Assembly: GCA_963682055.1 (NCBI GenBank)
Contig: OY821751.1
Span: 5,394,001 to 5,458,000, forward strand
DNA length: 64,000 nucleotides
DNA from: Primula veris
Taxonomy: Eukaryota > Streptophyta > Magnoliopsida > Ericales > Primulaceae
Direction: 5' to 3'
A model generated the notes under the pieces. The model was not told the DNA's origin. It was given only the letters and a program-made list of their open reading frames with translations, and made no database searches. The translations under genes were made by a program, and so were the position numbers. This document shows positions 11,760-24,500 of this stretch, piece by piece. Each line of letters begins with the position of its first letter. Position 1 is the stretch's first letter.

Positions 11760-11971
11760 TGTTGTAAGATATTATTGGACTATTGGGTCTTACTCATAGT
11801 GGGCCTAAGTTGGGCTTTCTATCTTGTATAACCCTAACCTCTAGTATATAAAGAAGGTTAGGGTCCCCTTTTTATTGAGACATTCTGATTAATAAAGACT
11901 CTATTGTTGTCTCTCTCATATCTCTCTCTATATCTATACATATCTATAACGAGCTAATATGTCACACAAAA
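11760..11971 (+). repeat. Right LTR of copy 1
   Basis: It is identical to 5384-5595 over 212 bp and is followed by the target duplication ATTTT. Confidence 0.95.
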
Positions 11972-12060
11972 ATTTTTAATTAGTATTTAAGTTTATGGTA
12001 GTTTCCACTAAAATTCTCCATCTTTTTAGGTTTTTTATTGTGTTGAAAAATTAATTTTTA

Positions 12061-12897
12061 GAGTTCATATTTAGCGAATCATTAGAAGGTATTATGTATT
12101 TTTTAAAGTGAAGAATATGATAATAGTAGAATTTATTTTTAAAGGGAGACTTGTGGGGGAATGTATATATGCGTTAATAACCGAGGCTCAATTATTAACC
12201 ATAAGAAAAACGTGGGAAGTGTTAATTTTGAATTGGGTATATTTTCGGTACAAAAGGGTGTATTAATAAACTAGGTGTCAAAACAGTATTGAATGGTACA
12301 CCACACACGTCGTAAACCCGGTTCACATTAGTGTTAGTCCAACTTGATACAGACTTCTAGAGCAAACCACAAACCAACGGCTGATGGTACTATTGACACG
12401 TAAATTTTACGTCCACTAAAAATGTGACATGTGCCATTCAAATCAAATATCAATTAATTACTAATTTTTCAGTCTGAGAATACACTTGTTATTAGTAATT
12501 CAAAATTGAAAAAGAAATAATATTTTATCATCTCATAAAATCTATGATGATAATTTATATAAAATAAATGTATTTATTTTTCTAAAAACCATTAAATGTT
12601 GTACAAACAATGAGATACTAAAATTATAGTACTCATTAGTGATGTTTTCAAACATAAATACAAGTTTGATTCATTTACATAAGTCATGAGTTTTTTAAGA
12701 TAATGGGCCCAAACTTAAGGAGGTGACCAGAGAGAAGCTCCTCCACAGCCGCTAGAAAATCAGCTCCGCTCTTCCATGACCGCCAGGAAATCAGCTCTGC
12801 TACTCCACAAACGTCCGGGGATCAACTCATAGGGGAAGCTCTGCACACTCCGGCCTCAACGAACGCCTTCAAAATCTGCAACAAATCTGCAATAAAT
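12061..12897. other. Intergenic, no gene recognised
   Basis: AT-rich sequence with no supported gene. It contains an aaacccggttcacattagtgtta-like segment near 12315 that resembles sequence near 4312-4330 left of copy 1. From about 12720 it becomes C-rich, with repeated aaatcagctc(c/t)gct words leading into the tandem repeat at 12898. Confidence 0.5.
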
Positions 12898-13320
12898 TTG
12901 GCATTCGATCTTCAAGAACGTCTAAAAGCAGCAAGCAAGACGTTTCTACGGATCAAAATCTTCAAGTTCTTTCCCAAATCTGAAGAACTCCTACAACAAA
13001 TCTACCTTCGATTTTCAGGAACGACTACAAGCAATAAGAAAGACGTTTCTGCAAATCAAAGTATTCAAAGTTCTTCACCAAATCTAAAGAAATTCTACAA
13101 CAAATCGGCATTCGATCTTCAGGAACGACTACAAGCAATAAACAAGACGTTTCTGTAAATCAAAGTCTTCAAATTTCTTCAACAAATCTGAAGAACTCCA
13201 CCCAATAAATCTATAACAAACCGGCATTCGATCTTCAAGAACACGTTTCTCTATATCAAAATCTTCAAGTTCTTCCCCAAATCTAAGAAGCGTCAAAATC
13301 ATCAACGAAATCAACAAAAC
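12898..13320. repeat. Tandem repeat, four copies of a unit of about 105-115 bp
   Basis: A unit with ttcgat(c/t)ttca(a/g)gaac, agacgtttct, atcaaa(a/g)tcttcaa and caaatctgaagaact recurs at about 12900, 13003, 13106 and 13222. The open frames that run across it on both strands (86 codons plus, 69 codons minus) are products of the repeat and are not credible genes. Confidence 0.75.
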
Positions 13321-13509
13321 TACAAAGTTTTTCATCAAAGCCGAAGAATTTTACTCAAGTTCAGCAAACTTAACAAAATTCATCAGAGAGTCTACAACAA
13401 CATTTCGAGCCATCACAAATTGTTCGAAGAGGAGAATCAAATGACTTTTATTTCTATATTTTATTTTAGAAATTATCATAAATTATGCCTGCAAATTAAT
13501 TGATAAATA

Positions 13510-14478
13510 AATTTATTTTGTTTTGCATTCATTTTTTCTGTCTTCAGCATTTTGTGAAAATTTGTGTGAAACAGGTATAAGTTGTGGATTTTCCTCCTCG
13601 CACCGAGGGCATAAGCGTCAATTTTCTCACTCTCAGCCTTTAGCTCATCAACCCTATTCTACAACTCAGATTTCCTCACACTAATCGATGCCATTTCTCC
13701 CTCTATCTTCCGTCGAAACTTTTCCAGCTCTTCTTGCTTCTCCGTCAGCAATATCTCATCATTCTTTATATCAACTTTCACTTCATCAATTTTACTCCTG
13801 ACTCTGTCCTTGTTCTCTTTTAGCAACTTCGAACTCGACCTTATCGTTTTCACTTCTTTTTTCATCTCTTTGATCTTTTCTCGAAGCCACTCGACTTCAA
13901 TTCCAGAAGCTTCGACATCTGCTAGATCGTCGAGCATGTATTCTAGATCCTTTTCTTTAACATCTTTGAGGGTTAGTTTTTGTAGCTTTTGGATAGCCTC
14001 ACAAACCATTTCTAGAAAGAACGGACAGAACTTGCGGGAGTTCAAAGTGTGGTTTTTCGCAATGTTACCGTATTTTCCAAATATTTTATCGATTAGAGCA
14101 ATGTATTTATTTTTTACACCATAAGGAAGAGCATATATAATTAGTTGAAAAGACGATCTCGTCATCGGAGTCTCCTTGTGAATGTATTCCACCTTCCACA
14201 ATTTCAGTCAACCCCATCATAACAACCTCTCCATTGGGCATATGACTGTTATTAGATGAGGACGCCTTTGTTTGTGGAGACATATGAGGATGTTCAAGAG
14301 CTATTTGACCCTCTACTTGGGGGTTCTGCTTAGTACGACAAGTTTCAAAATTGTCATCAAATGTTACCGGGTCATCATTGTTATTTTCTTCGAAGAATCT
14401 TCCCTTGATACCCATAAATGGATGACCACTCGTGGTACCGTTGCGAGGTGACTTCTTGGCTCGGCTATATAACAGCAT
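13510..14478 (-). pseudogene. PEARLI-4-like (phospholipase-like) coiled-coil gene, broken
   Basis: Two overlapping minus-strand frames seem to be one former gene. The upstream frame (14478 to 14107) encodes a low-complexity, Asn/Asp-rich N-terminal part. The downstream frame (14201 to 13659) encodes a FGKYGNIAKNHTL-type segment, a helical block with VCEAIQKLQ and a long charged coiled coil. That order matches plant PEARLI-4-like proteins, judged from memory of the family. The frames are out of phase across about 14107-14201 with no obvious splice pair, and the second ends in a TAG at about 13656. In-frame coiled coil (DELKAESEKIDAY) continues beyond that stop to about 13510. A frameshift plus a premature stop is the simplest reading; unrecognised introns are the alternative. 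Confidence 0.45.
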
Positions 14479-14519
14479 TGTGATTGTTGGAGAGAGTGGT
14501 TCCTATCGAAGAAATTCCA

Positions 14520-17500
14520 TTTGGCAAAAAAAAGAACAATTGTTAGTTTGTTTAAAAATGCTATTCCTCATTGATTATACATGGTTAATTCTTTTAGTAA
14601 GAGAATTATAGCAAATCAAGGATTCTACATTTATACGAAACAGGAAACATGTTCCTAAATAAATTTGACTAAATCTTATACCTACAAAAAGAAGTAAGAA
14701 ATTAACTTGCAAGGAATTTCTCTTAACTTGATAACTCAAATAGAAAAAAGGAACCCAAGAACAATTGATGGATTTCTGGGATCTCCTCTGGGCATACTTA
14801 GGGACGGTTTTGGGCTAAGGCCTAAGAGCGCCATGTACCTCGAGCCCCTCAAAAAACTTACGTTTTTAGAGCCTCAAATTTGTTACAAAAATATTATATA
14901 TTTTACAGTTCAAATATAGCAGTATAATTGTACGTGTCCCGGTGGTTAAACAACAAAACATAAAATCTTTTAGTTTGTAGACTTACTACATTGAAAAGTC
15001 TCATAGTTTCTAATAAACTTTTCTTCGGTCCTATATATTACATACATTAGAAAAATGCCTTATTTGTTTAAAAAATAACATATTTGATCCTTTATTACAA
15101 AACATATATTATTATTGTAATATGAGTTTTTTTGGGTTTATCCACATACTTTTAGAACTTCAAAATCTCATAGTTTCAGTTTAGGTATTTTTTTTGTCAC
15201 ATATACTAATTGCATCATAAAAGTACCCGTTATTTATTTATTTGTAAAGATTTGTCTTTTATAGAAAATGGCTACTTTCTTTTTTGTTAGCATGTTTTTT
15301 TCCGGTTTTTATAGCGAATTTTGTATAAAATTTTATGTGTTAGTATTGTCTTGTTGTTTATGCATGCTTATCATTGCTGGTAAATGGCGAAATGTTTAAT
15401 CAAAATAACTTTGTTAGTTTATGGTGGAAAAAAAGGCCCATAATTATGGTGGCCAACAGTCCCCGAAACTCTGAAAACGATCATGGGCATACTAAATGCT
15501 GAATCTAAGCCTTAGAGTTGAAAAACGTTGAAATCACAGGTAAAAGATGTACTGAAATCAAGCAAGGAAACTAAAGAGATTTCATCATCTTTGCATGCCC
15601 TTATCAGCTTCTAGAGTCAGCTCCTAGAGAATCTAGTAATACTTTGCTGCTACTGCTAAAGTAATTTTTCTATTTTGAACTGCAAAATAAGCCTTTGAAT
15701 TTCCATAATTTGCAATAATCTCCTTTGGGTTTTTCCAGGATCATAACTTGACCTTTCTTTCTTTTGTTTGTAGTGTCACTTAGACCTCTTTTTCGTCTCT
15801 CGTTATCGCTCGAAATAGGTTGATTACAAAAGTTTTCTCTGCAAATATCTGAATAAAAAAAGAATCTTTTAGGACAGGTTTGCAAAGAATGTTGTTCTCT
15901 AGAGCTTTTGTTCATTCAAAAACACTATTACGTAGAATACATGTATAGGAAGCACCAAAAAGGAAAAGAGTAATTTGTATAATTATATAGCAAACACCTG
16001 AACCAGTACCAAAGGAGAATTAAGGACATGATTTTGATCAAAACTTTTAAATTTTAATGTTTCAGTTCCCATTCCGTAAAATAACTTCATATTAAGTATA
16101 ATTTGTTTTTTTTTTATAGAAAATCAGCCCCACATTTTACCATCCTGGTTCCGTCACTGTTCATAGCACAAGTGTTTTGTAGGCCCCTCTAACAAAGTTG
16201 TAACCCATATAGAAGAAATGATAACTAGCTATATTCTGATGCTATTGATTAAGGTCTGTTTTTACTTTCAAAAAAAAGGTCTGTTTTTAAATCACAAAAG
16301 GGACCCTCGAATTTCCATAATTTGTAAAAAGCTCCTACAAGTTCTTCTCAGAAGCCGGAATTTTACCCAAATTCAATGTGAAATGTAACTTGACCATCTA
16401 TTTTTTGTTTTGTTTATAAATTATAATGTCTTGTGCCCTCTTGTATTTTCTCGAAACAGGTTCATTAAAATAGTGTCCTCCACACAGTCCCGAAACAAGA
16501 CAAATCTCTTAGTACAGGTTCCTAAATAATGTTGCCTAAAAGTATTATATGCATAAAAAAATATGTATAGAACTGATGGAAAAAGAAAGAATATATGTAT
16601 ATATAATATAGCACACACCTTAAACCAAAACTAAAAAGTACATGTGTATAGTATCTGGGGTATCTTTGGCAGCTTTATTAACCGATACATACATTATTCA
16701 CAAACTGTTTCACATATTTATAAAGATCAAAACGTTATTATAACAAACTCGTTAACTATTAAACATGCTTGGTGGAAATTTGTTTTGGTTCATTCCATGT
16801 AGAATTGATTATATGGTTAATGTATGAACGAGTGTGTGAATAGTTTAGATACAATTACCCATTTATTAATGGTTTGAACATTTTGGGTTAGGGATAGACT
16901 TCCCAAGCATGTTTCCTGAATATTGTTCATTTTTTTTTATCTTAATACAGGTATAATAAACACCCTAACCAAGACTAGAAAAGTTAAAGAACATGATTAT
17001 AAAGAATCGCTATCAAGTATCTCGGTATCCTCGGGCTCATTGGTGGGAAGTCGTATTTTAATAAGATTTTTGTTCATATGTCACTACTCTTATAAATTTT
17101 TTAAATGTAAGTCACCTTATAAATGTATTTTATTTTAAGACTGCAGACCCTTTATGATATGAAATATGAATGGAGAAAAATTAAAATAGAGAAGAAAAAA
17201 AAAGAAACTGCAGTCAAGTTTATTAAATCGCCTAGTAGCCTAACTGACCGTCTCGTGCGGTCGACCAAGATTTTATAGGTCCCAGGTGAAAACCCTAAAA
17301 CACAATGTAAAAGAATTTAATTTTGTAAGCAATATAGAGAATAAGTATATGGAAAATGTTCACACAACACGCCAAACCAAAACTTACAATTTTTTAAAGT
17401 GACAATATCATTAATTAAGCTAAAACAGTCCTTACCCAATGAATCTGGCAAAATACTTGGTTTTTTATTTAAATATTTAATCATAGCTAAACATACCATT

Positions 17501-19215
17501 TTTTTGTTAAGAGGAAAACCTCACTAATATATATAGATGGAGAACAACACAAATGCAACTTAAAATGAGGTACACATACATACCCCTTTAAAAGCAATCT
17601 GAAAGCACAAGTTACATAAGTGATGATAAAAAAGTTCACTTAGAACATCCGTATCAGTTAGCCGATCGATTTTTCCAAATTTAAGGTAACAATGATATAC
17701 AAGACAAGCGGTTACTCTTGTTGAAATGATAGCTGAAAAAAATACTTGTGGTATGATTACAAGACAAGTGAGGAAATAAAAAATAATTTTCAATTTATAA
17801 GGTAACAGTTGGTTACCCTATGATTGAGGGAGTAGACTCATTCCCCCTAACAATTGAGAGGGAATTGAACTAACAATTGAGGGGATTGAAGAGAGACCTA
17901 TGTCTCAAAGATATACTTTTTTTTCTTTATAGTAAAAATTGGTTATTTAAGAGCAATCGCATCAGTTCACTTATATGACTCATTTACCTTAAATATAAAA
18001 AAATTGTTCTAAAATTGTACATGAATCCGTTTTCTTATACATTAACGTAAATATACATAAACTCAAATATAACTCAAATATAAAAGATAAACATGTTTTT
18101 TTATAATTAAAATAATAATTTATCTCTCTTACTTTTTTCTTATTCTCTCTCATTTATTTGTACTTTTCATATATAAATTAATAAAATAACAAAAAGATGA
18201 GTTGTATAGTTTTGATAGAAAAATTGATAAAAAAGCTAATGATTTGTGTAAACCAAAACATTTCCTTATAAGTTGTAAATGTGTACTTTTTATTTTAAAT
18301 ACGATAAAACTTGTAAGTTATTTAATGTGGTTGCTCTAGTAAATTAATTTGGGTGAAAAAAAATTGATAGAAGTATATTAAAATATAGTAATATTTAGTT
18401 ATGCTAATAAATTTGATAGACAGGTTGAAAAATATACAAAGTTAAACTGTTATCCCAAAAATATAAAAATGATGCTAATTAACTTAAATATGAGAAAAAA
18501 TGTAAGAAAACTGATGCGCTTACTCTGAGATGTTTGGTTGTGATGCTCTTACCTCTATATATTTATATCACCGTATACATCTGAACTTATGATATGTATA
18601 CAAGAAACACTAATATGAATTTCGATACACTATAATTAAGGGTGTGTCAATCAATAGAATTTTTTAATTTTAATTTTGAATTAATTTTATGCTAGTTATT
18701 TTTGAATTTATTAATATGTGTTGCGTTTTTAATGGATAAGTGTATCGGGTTTACGATACTTTTAGTATATGTATGCATGTTATTAATTCATGTTCAGAAT
18801 GATGAAAATGGTAGACTATAGGTGTATAAATGCAAGATGAGTAAAATGGGCCCATAAAATCACCATTTTTGTATTGACGTTGTCTGAGAAACTGAAAGCT
18901 TTCAGACCCCTTTTTGCATGTCATGTACTTGTAGGGTTTTTTTTTTTACTATAGCCGTTTCAATTTACTATAATTTAAATTTCATAATTAGAAACCATTT
19001 AGTAACTAACTTATTGGGTAATTTTGCGCATTTGTACTTTTCACATTAACTTAATTAAGACGTGTGGAAAAAGTAATGAGTTGAAAATTATCTGTAAATG
19101 TAAAAGTACAATAAGAGGAGTCTATCTATACTTTTTTGTATAGTTAGGTTAATTATGCATTGTTTTTCACTTACAAGTGTTAGGAAATTATAATTTCAAT
19201 GCCACCCCTGATATA
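14520..19215. other. Long AT-rich intergenic stretch, no gene recognised
   Basis: About 4.7 kb without a supported gene. It holds a diverged duplication: about 15660-16010 and 16285-16640 share the order of ttgaatttccataattt, acttgacc, tgtttgta/tgtttata, aacaggtt(g/c)att and agca(a/c)acacct, with a weaker third piece near 16900-17000. About 18640-18770 resembles 47990-48130 (long taatttta/gaattaatttta stretches, then a gtttacgata-like word), so it is a dispersed repeat. Fragments near 14800 and 16140 look like transposon ends. Confidence 0.5.
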
Positions 19216-19407
19216 TGGTTGTAGGGCTGGGAAAAAAATCCCGAAATTCCAATCCGTACCCGATCCGAAAATGTCGGGTTTTGTCCCGATCCGACAAACT
19301 TTGGGATCGGGATCGGGTGACAATTTTGATTTCGTCGGATGTCCCGACCCGACCCGATTTTTAAATTAATTTATATTTTATATAAAAATCTAAATTAATT
19401 TATATCA

Positions 19408-19484
19408 AATGCAAGTGATAAGAATCAAACATTGTACCTCTAGTATACAATCTAAACACTCTACCATATGAGCTACGATCCTTT
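19408..19484 (-). other. Degenerate tRNA-like sequence
   Basis: Read on the minus strand, it starts ggatcgtagctcatatggta (A-box-like, with a CTC/GAG D stem), has a possible 7-base anticodon loop ATTGTAT, and ends with a weak B box (tgtttgattct). The acceptor and T stems do not pair properly. It is more likely a tRNA-derived relic inside the surrounding transposon than a working tRNA gene. Confidence 0.35.
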
Positions 19485-19515
19485 TTGTTTTATATATTAG
19501 TTATAATTATATAAT

Positions 19516-19729
19516 TGTTGTAGGTTATTATTGGACTATTGGGCCTTACTCATAGTGGGCCTAAGTTGGGCTTTCTAGCTTGTATAACCCTAACCTCTAG
19601 TATATAAAGAAGGTTAGGGTCTCCTTGTATTGATACATTCTGATTAATAAAGACCTACTGTTCCCTCTCTCTATGTTCTCTCTATGTCTCCTATATAATA
19701 TATATACTGAGCTAATAAAACTCACAACA
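19516..19729 (+). repeat. Left LTR of copy 2
   Basis: It starts TGTTGTAGGT and ends ACTCACAACA, a canonical TG...CA end. It is identical to the right LTR. Confidence 0.95.
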
Positions 19730-21544
19730 CGTTATCGGCACTTTGCTCGCGAAGAATAGAATATACGCTCACAGATATTGGAGATTTTTGGTAAACGGAT
19801 GGATATTGGGTATTTATAAACCTTGAGGTTTATCCGGGTTTTTAGGGTTTTGCTATATCGACCTTCATCGACATACCGTGCGTAAGGTACCGAATTCAAA
19901 ACTTAATTTATTCCATATATGTGATCGCACGTATTATTTTATGGATAACTAAAACATGATAAATATCCCGTAGTATATAATCCATGTGTATTAGAGTTTG
20001 TTACTTGTATGGATAACTATATATGATCGTAACACACATATTGTTGATTATAAAATCAAATTTGTTGATAAGATCATACAAAATAACCCAAATCATGTAA
20101 TTGTAAAACATGTATTAATCTGTCGGATTAAATCTGCAACAAACTGAAACGTATGTACTGATTTGTAATTCTCTGAAAGCTGTAAACTATTCTGGAAATT
20201 ACTCAAGGACTAAACTGAAACTTGTCTGAAATTATGGACTGAAGCAGTAATAATGCTGTAAATATATATATATAGTTTGCTGAAATTACACGGATAGTCC
20301 CTGTAGTATATTACATGTATAAAAACAGTATATATGTGTTATAAAAGTCAATATTCGGTCTAAATATTCACTCACATGCATATATATATTTATTAAAAAG
20401 GCAAGTGAATAAAAATTGCATGTTAATTGAATAAATTGATATGTTTTCATGTATATTTAACCACTTTGCATGTTAAAAATTACCATATATAGAATTAATT
20501 GGTAATTAAAAATATATTGTTTTGCTTGCATGTTAAAACTAACATGTATAGAATTATTCATATGGCGATAAACATAGATAATTGATTGATATCTTGTTAG
20601 CGTAATCATATCTTTTGATATTATCATATATAAATATCACATATGCCAGTAAATTATTGGATTGGATCTAATTGATTTGATTTAATATGTTAGAATCTTT
20701 ATGGATTGATTGATAATCTTAAATTGATTTGATTTGATATGTTAGAATCTTTATGGATTGATTGATAATCTTAAATTGATTTGTTTATAACACCAAATCT
20801 CCTGTATGATTAGATAGATCCTAAAATATATTTACTGCCTGTTTATATATATGTGGTTAATCTAGATAGATATTCTCTATGCTGTTAATATTATTGCCAT
20901 ATATAAAATGCGAAAATCGTATATATTCACATTTAAGTTGGAAAAATTATGAATCTTCCCCAAATAGGCTCACCTATTTGGATACGATGTCTAGGAAAGA
21001 TAAAGGCGGAAGTCGTTCTCCTAATGAGGTCGGTTTTTAAGAGGCATTCGTGCCCACCCCCCTCACCGTCTTTCCTGGTCGTGTTCAAATAGAGCTACCG
21101 AAAGGGGTTGACTAAATAATAATTTCCCCGAGTGTGTTTATATAGTGATGTATGTTTCACCGAATTGGTGTTTCAGTATCGACCCGTCGTTCGATCAATG
21201 AGAACCGATTCACATGAGAAGCAAAACTAATGTTTTCGAACCTGTCGTTTCGGAAAAAAAGTTTGTGCTTGTGCAAACCATAAACATATAAACCAGTCGT
21301 TTTATATGAAAAATAATCCAGAACTCCCAACACATGTTGGATGCCATCTATGATGAGAAAAATCGCAAAACATACTTGCGAAATGACTGTTTAGACGTTG
21401 ATGTTATTCCGTCACCACATGTTAGTCACTCTGATGTGTGAAAATGTGATGCCCAAATTTTTTTTTGGATGCCATCTTTGATGAGTAAAACACGAGTTTG
21501 TTGTTACCCTCAGGATGAATGCTAAGGCGTTGATTTTATTCCGC

Positions 21545-24500
21545 CGCCACATTTGAGACGTGATGACGTCTATGGTGAACAAATGTCTGAAATTGACATA
21601 TTGGAGCAATCCTTCACCAAAATACTAGATTGGAAATTGTATTTCATAAGCAGTATTGTGAATTTATATTCACAATGTTCCTTTATCGCCCATCTGTTAT
21701 TGGATAAGAAAATTACCTCGGTGAGTAGTTAATCCTATTGGGTCAATGGCGAATTGTTTGCCTGATATTAATGCTCTTCGTGTATATTTTTTTTCCACGA
21801 ATCGATAATCGAGACAAGTGTTATTTGTCTCGAACTGTCGCGATCCCGATGAATCGCTTAGCCAAGCGAAATTTTAGACAATCGTCAAAATCGAAAACCT
21901 GTGGCTCCAAGACAGTAATTGAACGGAACAATATGACCCGTTGTCACAAAGCAAGAGATAATGCTCAATGAGGCAACTCTATACTATAAAGACAAAGGTC
22001 ATGCACGGTTACTCCTTAAATAGTTCAAAACTATTACAAAGGTGCAAAAACCGATGCTAATGTGGTTAAAGCTAACTGAAAGGAAACTCTTGAGACCCCC
22101 GGTTTTGTGGCTCAAATGAGTTTGGGACCTTTCTTTATTGATTTTGATAAATCATTGAGCCATTTTTTTGCTCATCTGGATTATGTTTTTCCATTTAGAT
22201 TATGATTTTTCCATTTGGACATACTTTTGGATTATGGTTTGCCTGTTTACGAAATTTCTCGAAATAATTTAAAGTGTTTTGAGCAAACTCATTTGAAAAA
22301 TGTGACCAGACTTTAAATTATGAAATTTTAGGCAATACTTGTGGTGTAGTTGATTTTTCTGGAAATAGTGGGTAACACGGTACCACATAATTTCACCAAC
22401 TACTTGCCTAAAAGAGTACTCAGTGACAATGATTCCGGACCTGTCGTTCCATAATCGAAATCTTTGGTAAAACCAAATTGATTTGTCAAATATGAGTTCT
22501 TATACTCATGTAGGTCCTGCCGTACCTTGTTGAGTTATAAAATATTCGAGAAAACCAGTATTATCTGGTAATAGCTCATGAAAGAATTAAAATTTCTTTA
22601 CATACCCTCCATTCAATACGACCAAAAGCGTATTTTAGAGGAGTTGAAATGTCTTTCAAGTGGTTGCTACCACATTCTTTAAAGCATTTAAAGTTACCTT
22701 ATCATTTCGCCTGTCGTCGAAATGATAAATGATTTAGATGCTAAGACATGATTGTCTGTACTATCATTCGCCTGTCGTCGATTGATAAGAGCATTTTGAT
22801 ATTGTGGCATTGATCGGATGAGATATTCCCGGGTCAAAAGACGATGCTTGATTTATAATCGCATCGCATTTGGATTCTCTCTGAGAATATATTTCGCGAT
22901 TAATCCGAAATTCATACATTAATGCTCACTTTGAAAGACTAGTATGTGTAAAGATCACGAAATAAACTCGTAGAATTCTTGTAAAGAATTGAAGGAGTTA
23001 TTGTGGACTTATCCAACCATAAGACGGACCATAAATATAAATGGTTATGGTTGATGCATCGACAATATGGTCACATTTTAATGTTGTCCACATAAATGCA
23101 GCACTTTCCAAACTTTTAGCCCTATCATTAAGTTGATGGCTCATGATCCGGATTATCCTGAAAAGTCTAGTCGACTTGATAATTCCGAAGAGTAATAATC
23201 GAAATTTCGATTTGAATTACCTGAGTTTGGAAATTGAAATTGAACATCCTGTCGATTATGTTCAGACCCAAATGGACTCACGGAAAGTTTGATGATGCGA
23301 CTGCAAATAATTGCACGCATTTCTTGGTCTTGCGCACCAAGATTTATATTTCCGTGTGGGGTTATGCTATTTTGCTGCATTGGTCCGTTATGAGGCCCAT
23401 ACACACTCAAACACCATATGCGTACGAGCTGGTTACTGGTTATGAGCCAGAAGTCTCATATTAACGCGTGTTTAGAGTGATTAATTAATATTTTGATTGA
23501 GCCGCTCTAGCATTCAAAATATGGACCTCTGAAGGGGACATAAGTCGATTATGAATCCCCTGCCTATCATTTGATAGAGTAACCTTGGCAAGCGATCTCT
23601 TTACCGCATGATATGCGCAAGTGACATCGCTAAGACTGTTCTCCCTGTCGTTAGGGGGAGATTTGCACGTTACCGTTGATAAGGAACGACGTGAAGTAAC
23701 ATGGCATAACCCACTCAGTCTTAGCTTGATCCCCAAAACTGCACTTAGTGATAAGTAAGTGCATAGACTCCCTCAAGTCTAACTAAATGCCAGACGCATT
23801 TAATGACTTTATGAGATGTCACGAGATCATTTATACCTGCTGCAAAATGCTTACAAGGATAGACGTCCCTGTCGGACGCCGTGTTCCTGTCGTAACACGT
23901 TGCTTTGGTCGAACCCACCAAGCAAATGACGCTGCCGTCGGCCGTCAGTCTATCGTCCTTCCTAATATATGAGGAAGTTGACCGGTTCTTAATTCGTTCA
24001 GCCCCAGAGGTGGTGAACTGAAACTCGTTTGTCGCACGATATTACAAAGGATCTAGGAGATGTGTGATTCCTCCTCATCCTGAGAATCTTGAAATATCTG
24101 TCGATCATGATATCTTAGACGATATTGAAGCGAAATGAGACTGTCATTGATTACTTATTCATATATTCGGTGACGACTGATAATATGAGCAAATTATGAC
24201 AGAGAACCATGTACCGTTGCCTGAAGTCAACGGAGAATAGACTGTACTAATGGAAACTTAAAATCCAAGCAGACTCCTTAGCGAAAGTGTGTTCGGACCT
24301 GTAGATCCAACACCACCAATGTTAAACGAGTTCGTTTATTTGGTTATTCGTAAGGAAAAGTGATGAGAATAATGAGATTGTAGAATGCTCGCCTAGTAGC
24401 GCAAGACTTCTCTCACACCTTGGAATTGATTACGAGATGGTTGATTTCCTCGTAATGGACATTATAACAGTCCCCTACTTTACCAGTTTAGTAGTTTCCG

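Larger units (their letters stand above)
5384..11971 (+). mobile_element. Copia-type LTR retrotransposon copy 1, defective, recently inserted
   Basis: Two LTRs (5384-5595 and 11760-11971, each 212 bp) are identical by reading and are flanked by the 5-bp duplication ATTTT (5379-5383 and 11972-11976). A purine tract (aaagggggag) lies just before the right LTR. The roughly 6.2 kb interior holds a gag-pol relic on the plus strand, full of stops and frameshifts. Recognisable remains run in the Copia order: gag, GAG-pre-integrase, integrase, reverse transcriptase, RNase H. The lesions are shared with the copies at 19516 and 33425, so the defect predates this insertion. This copy lacks about 106 bp of the reverse transcriptase relic near 9877. 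Short hairpins with a constant CC(T/A)GTCG(T/A) loop are frequent. It cannot encode its own proteins and presumably moved with enzymes from an intact relative. Confidence 0.93.

Noticed and set aside
12898..13338. Overlapping 86- and 69-codon frames as a small gene
   Set aside because: They are periodic products of the roughly 110-bp tandem repeat, with no start context or family features.
19408..19484. A functional tRNA gene
   Set aside because: The A box and D stem are fair, but the acceptor and T stems do not pair and the B box is weak. It was kept only as a tRNA-like relic.
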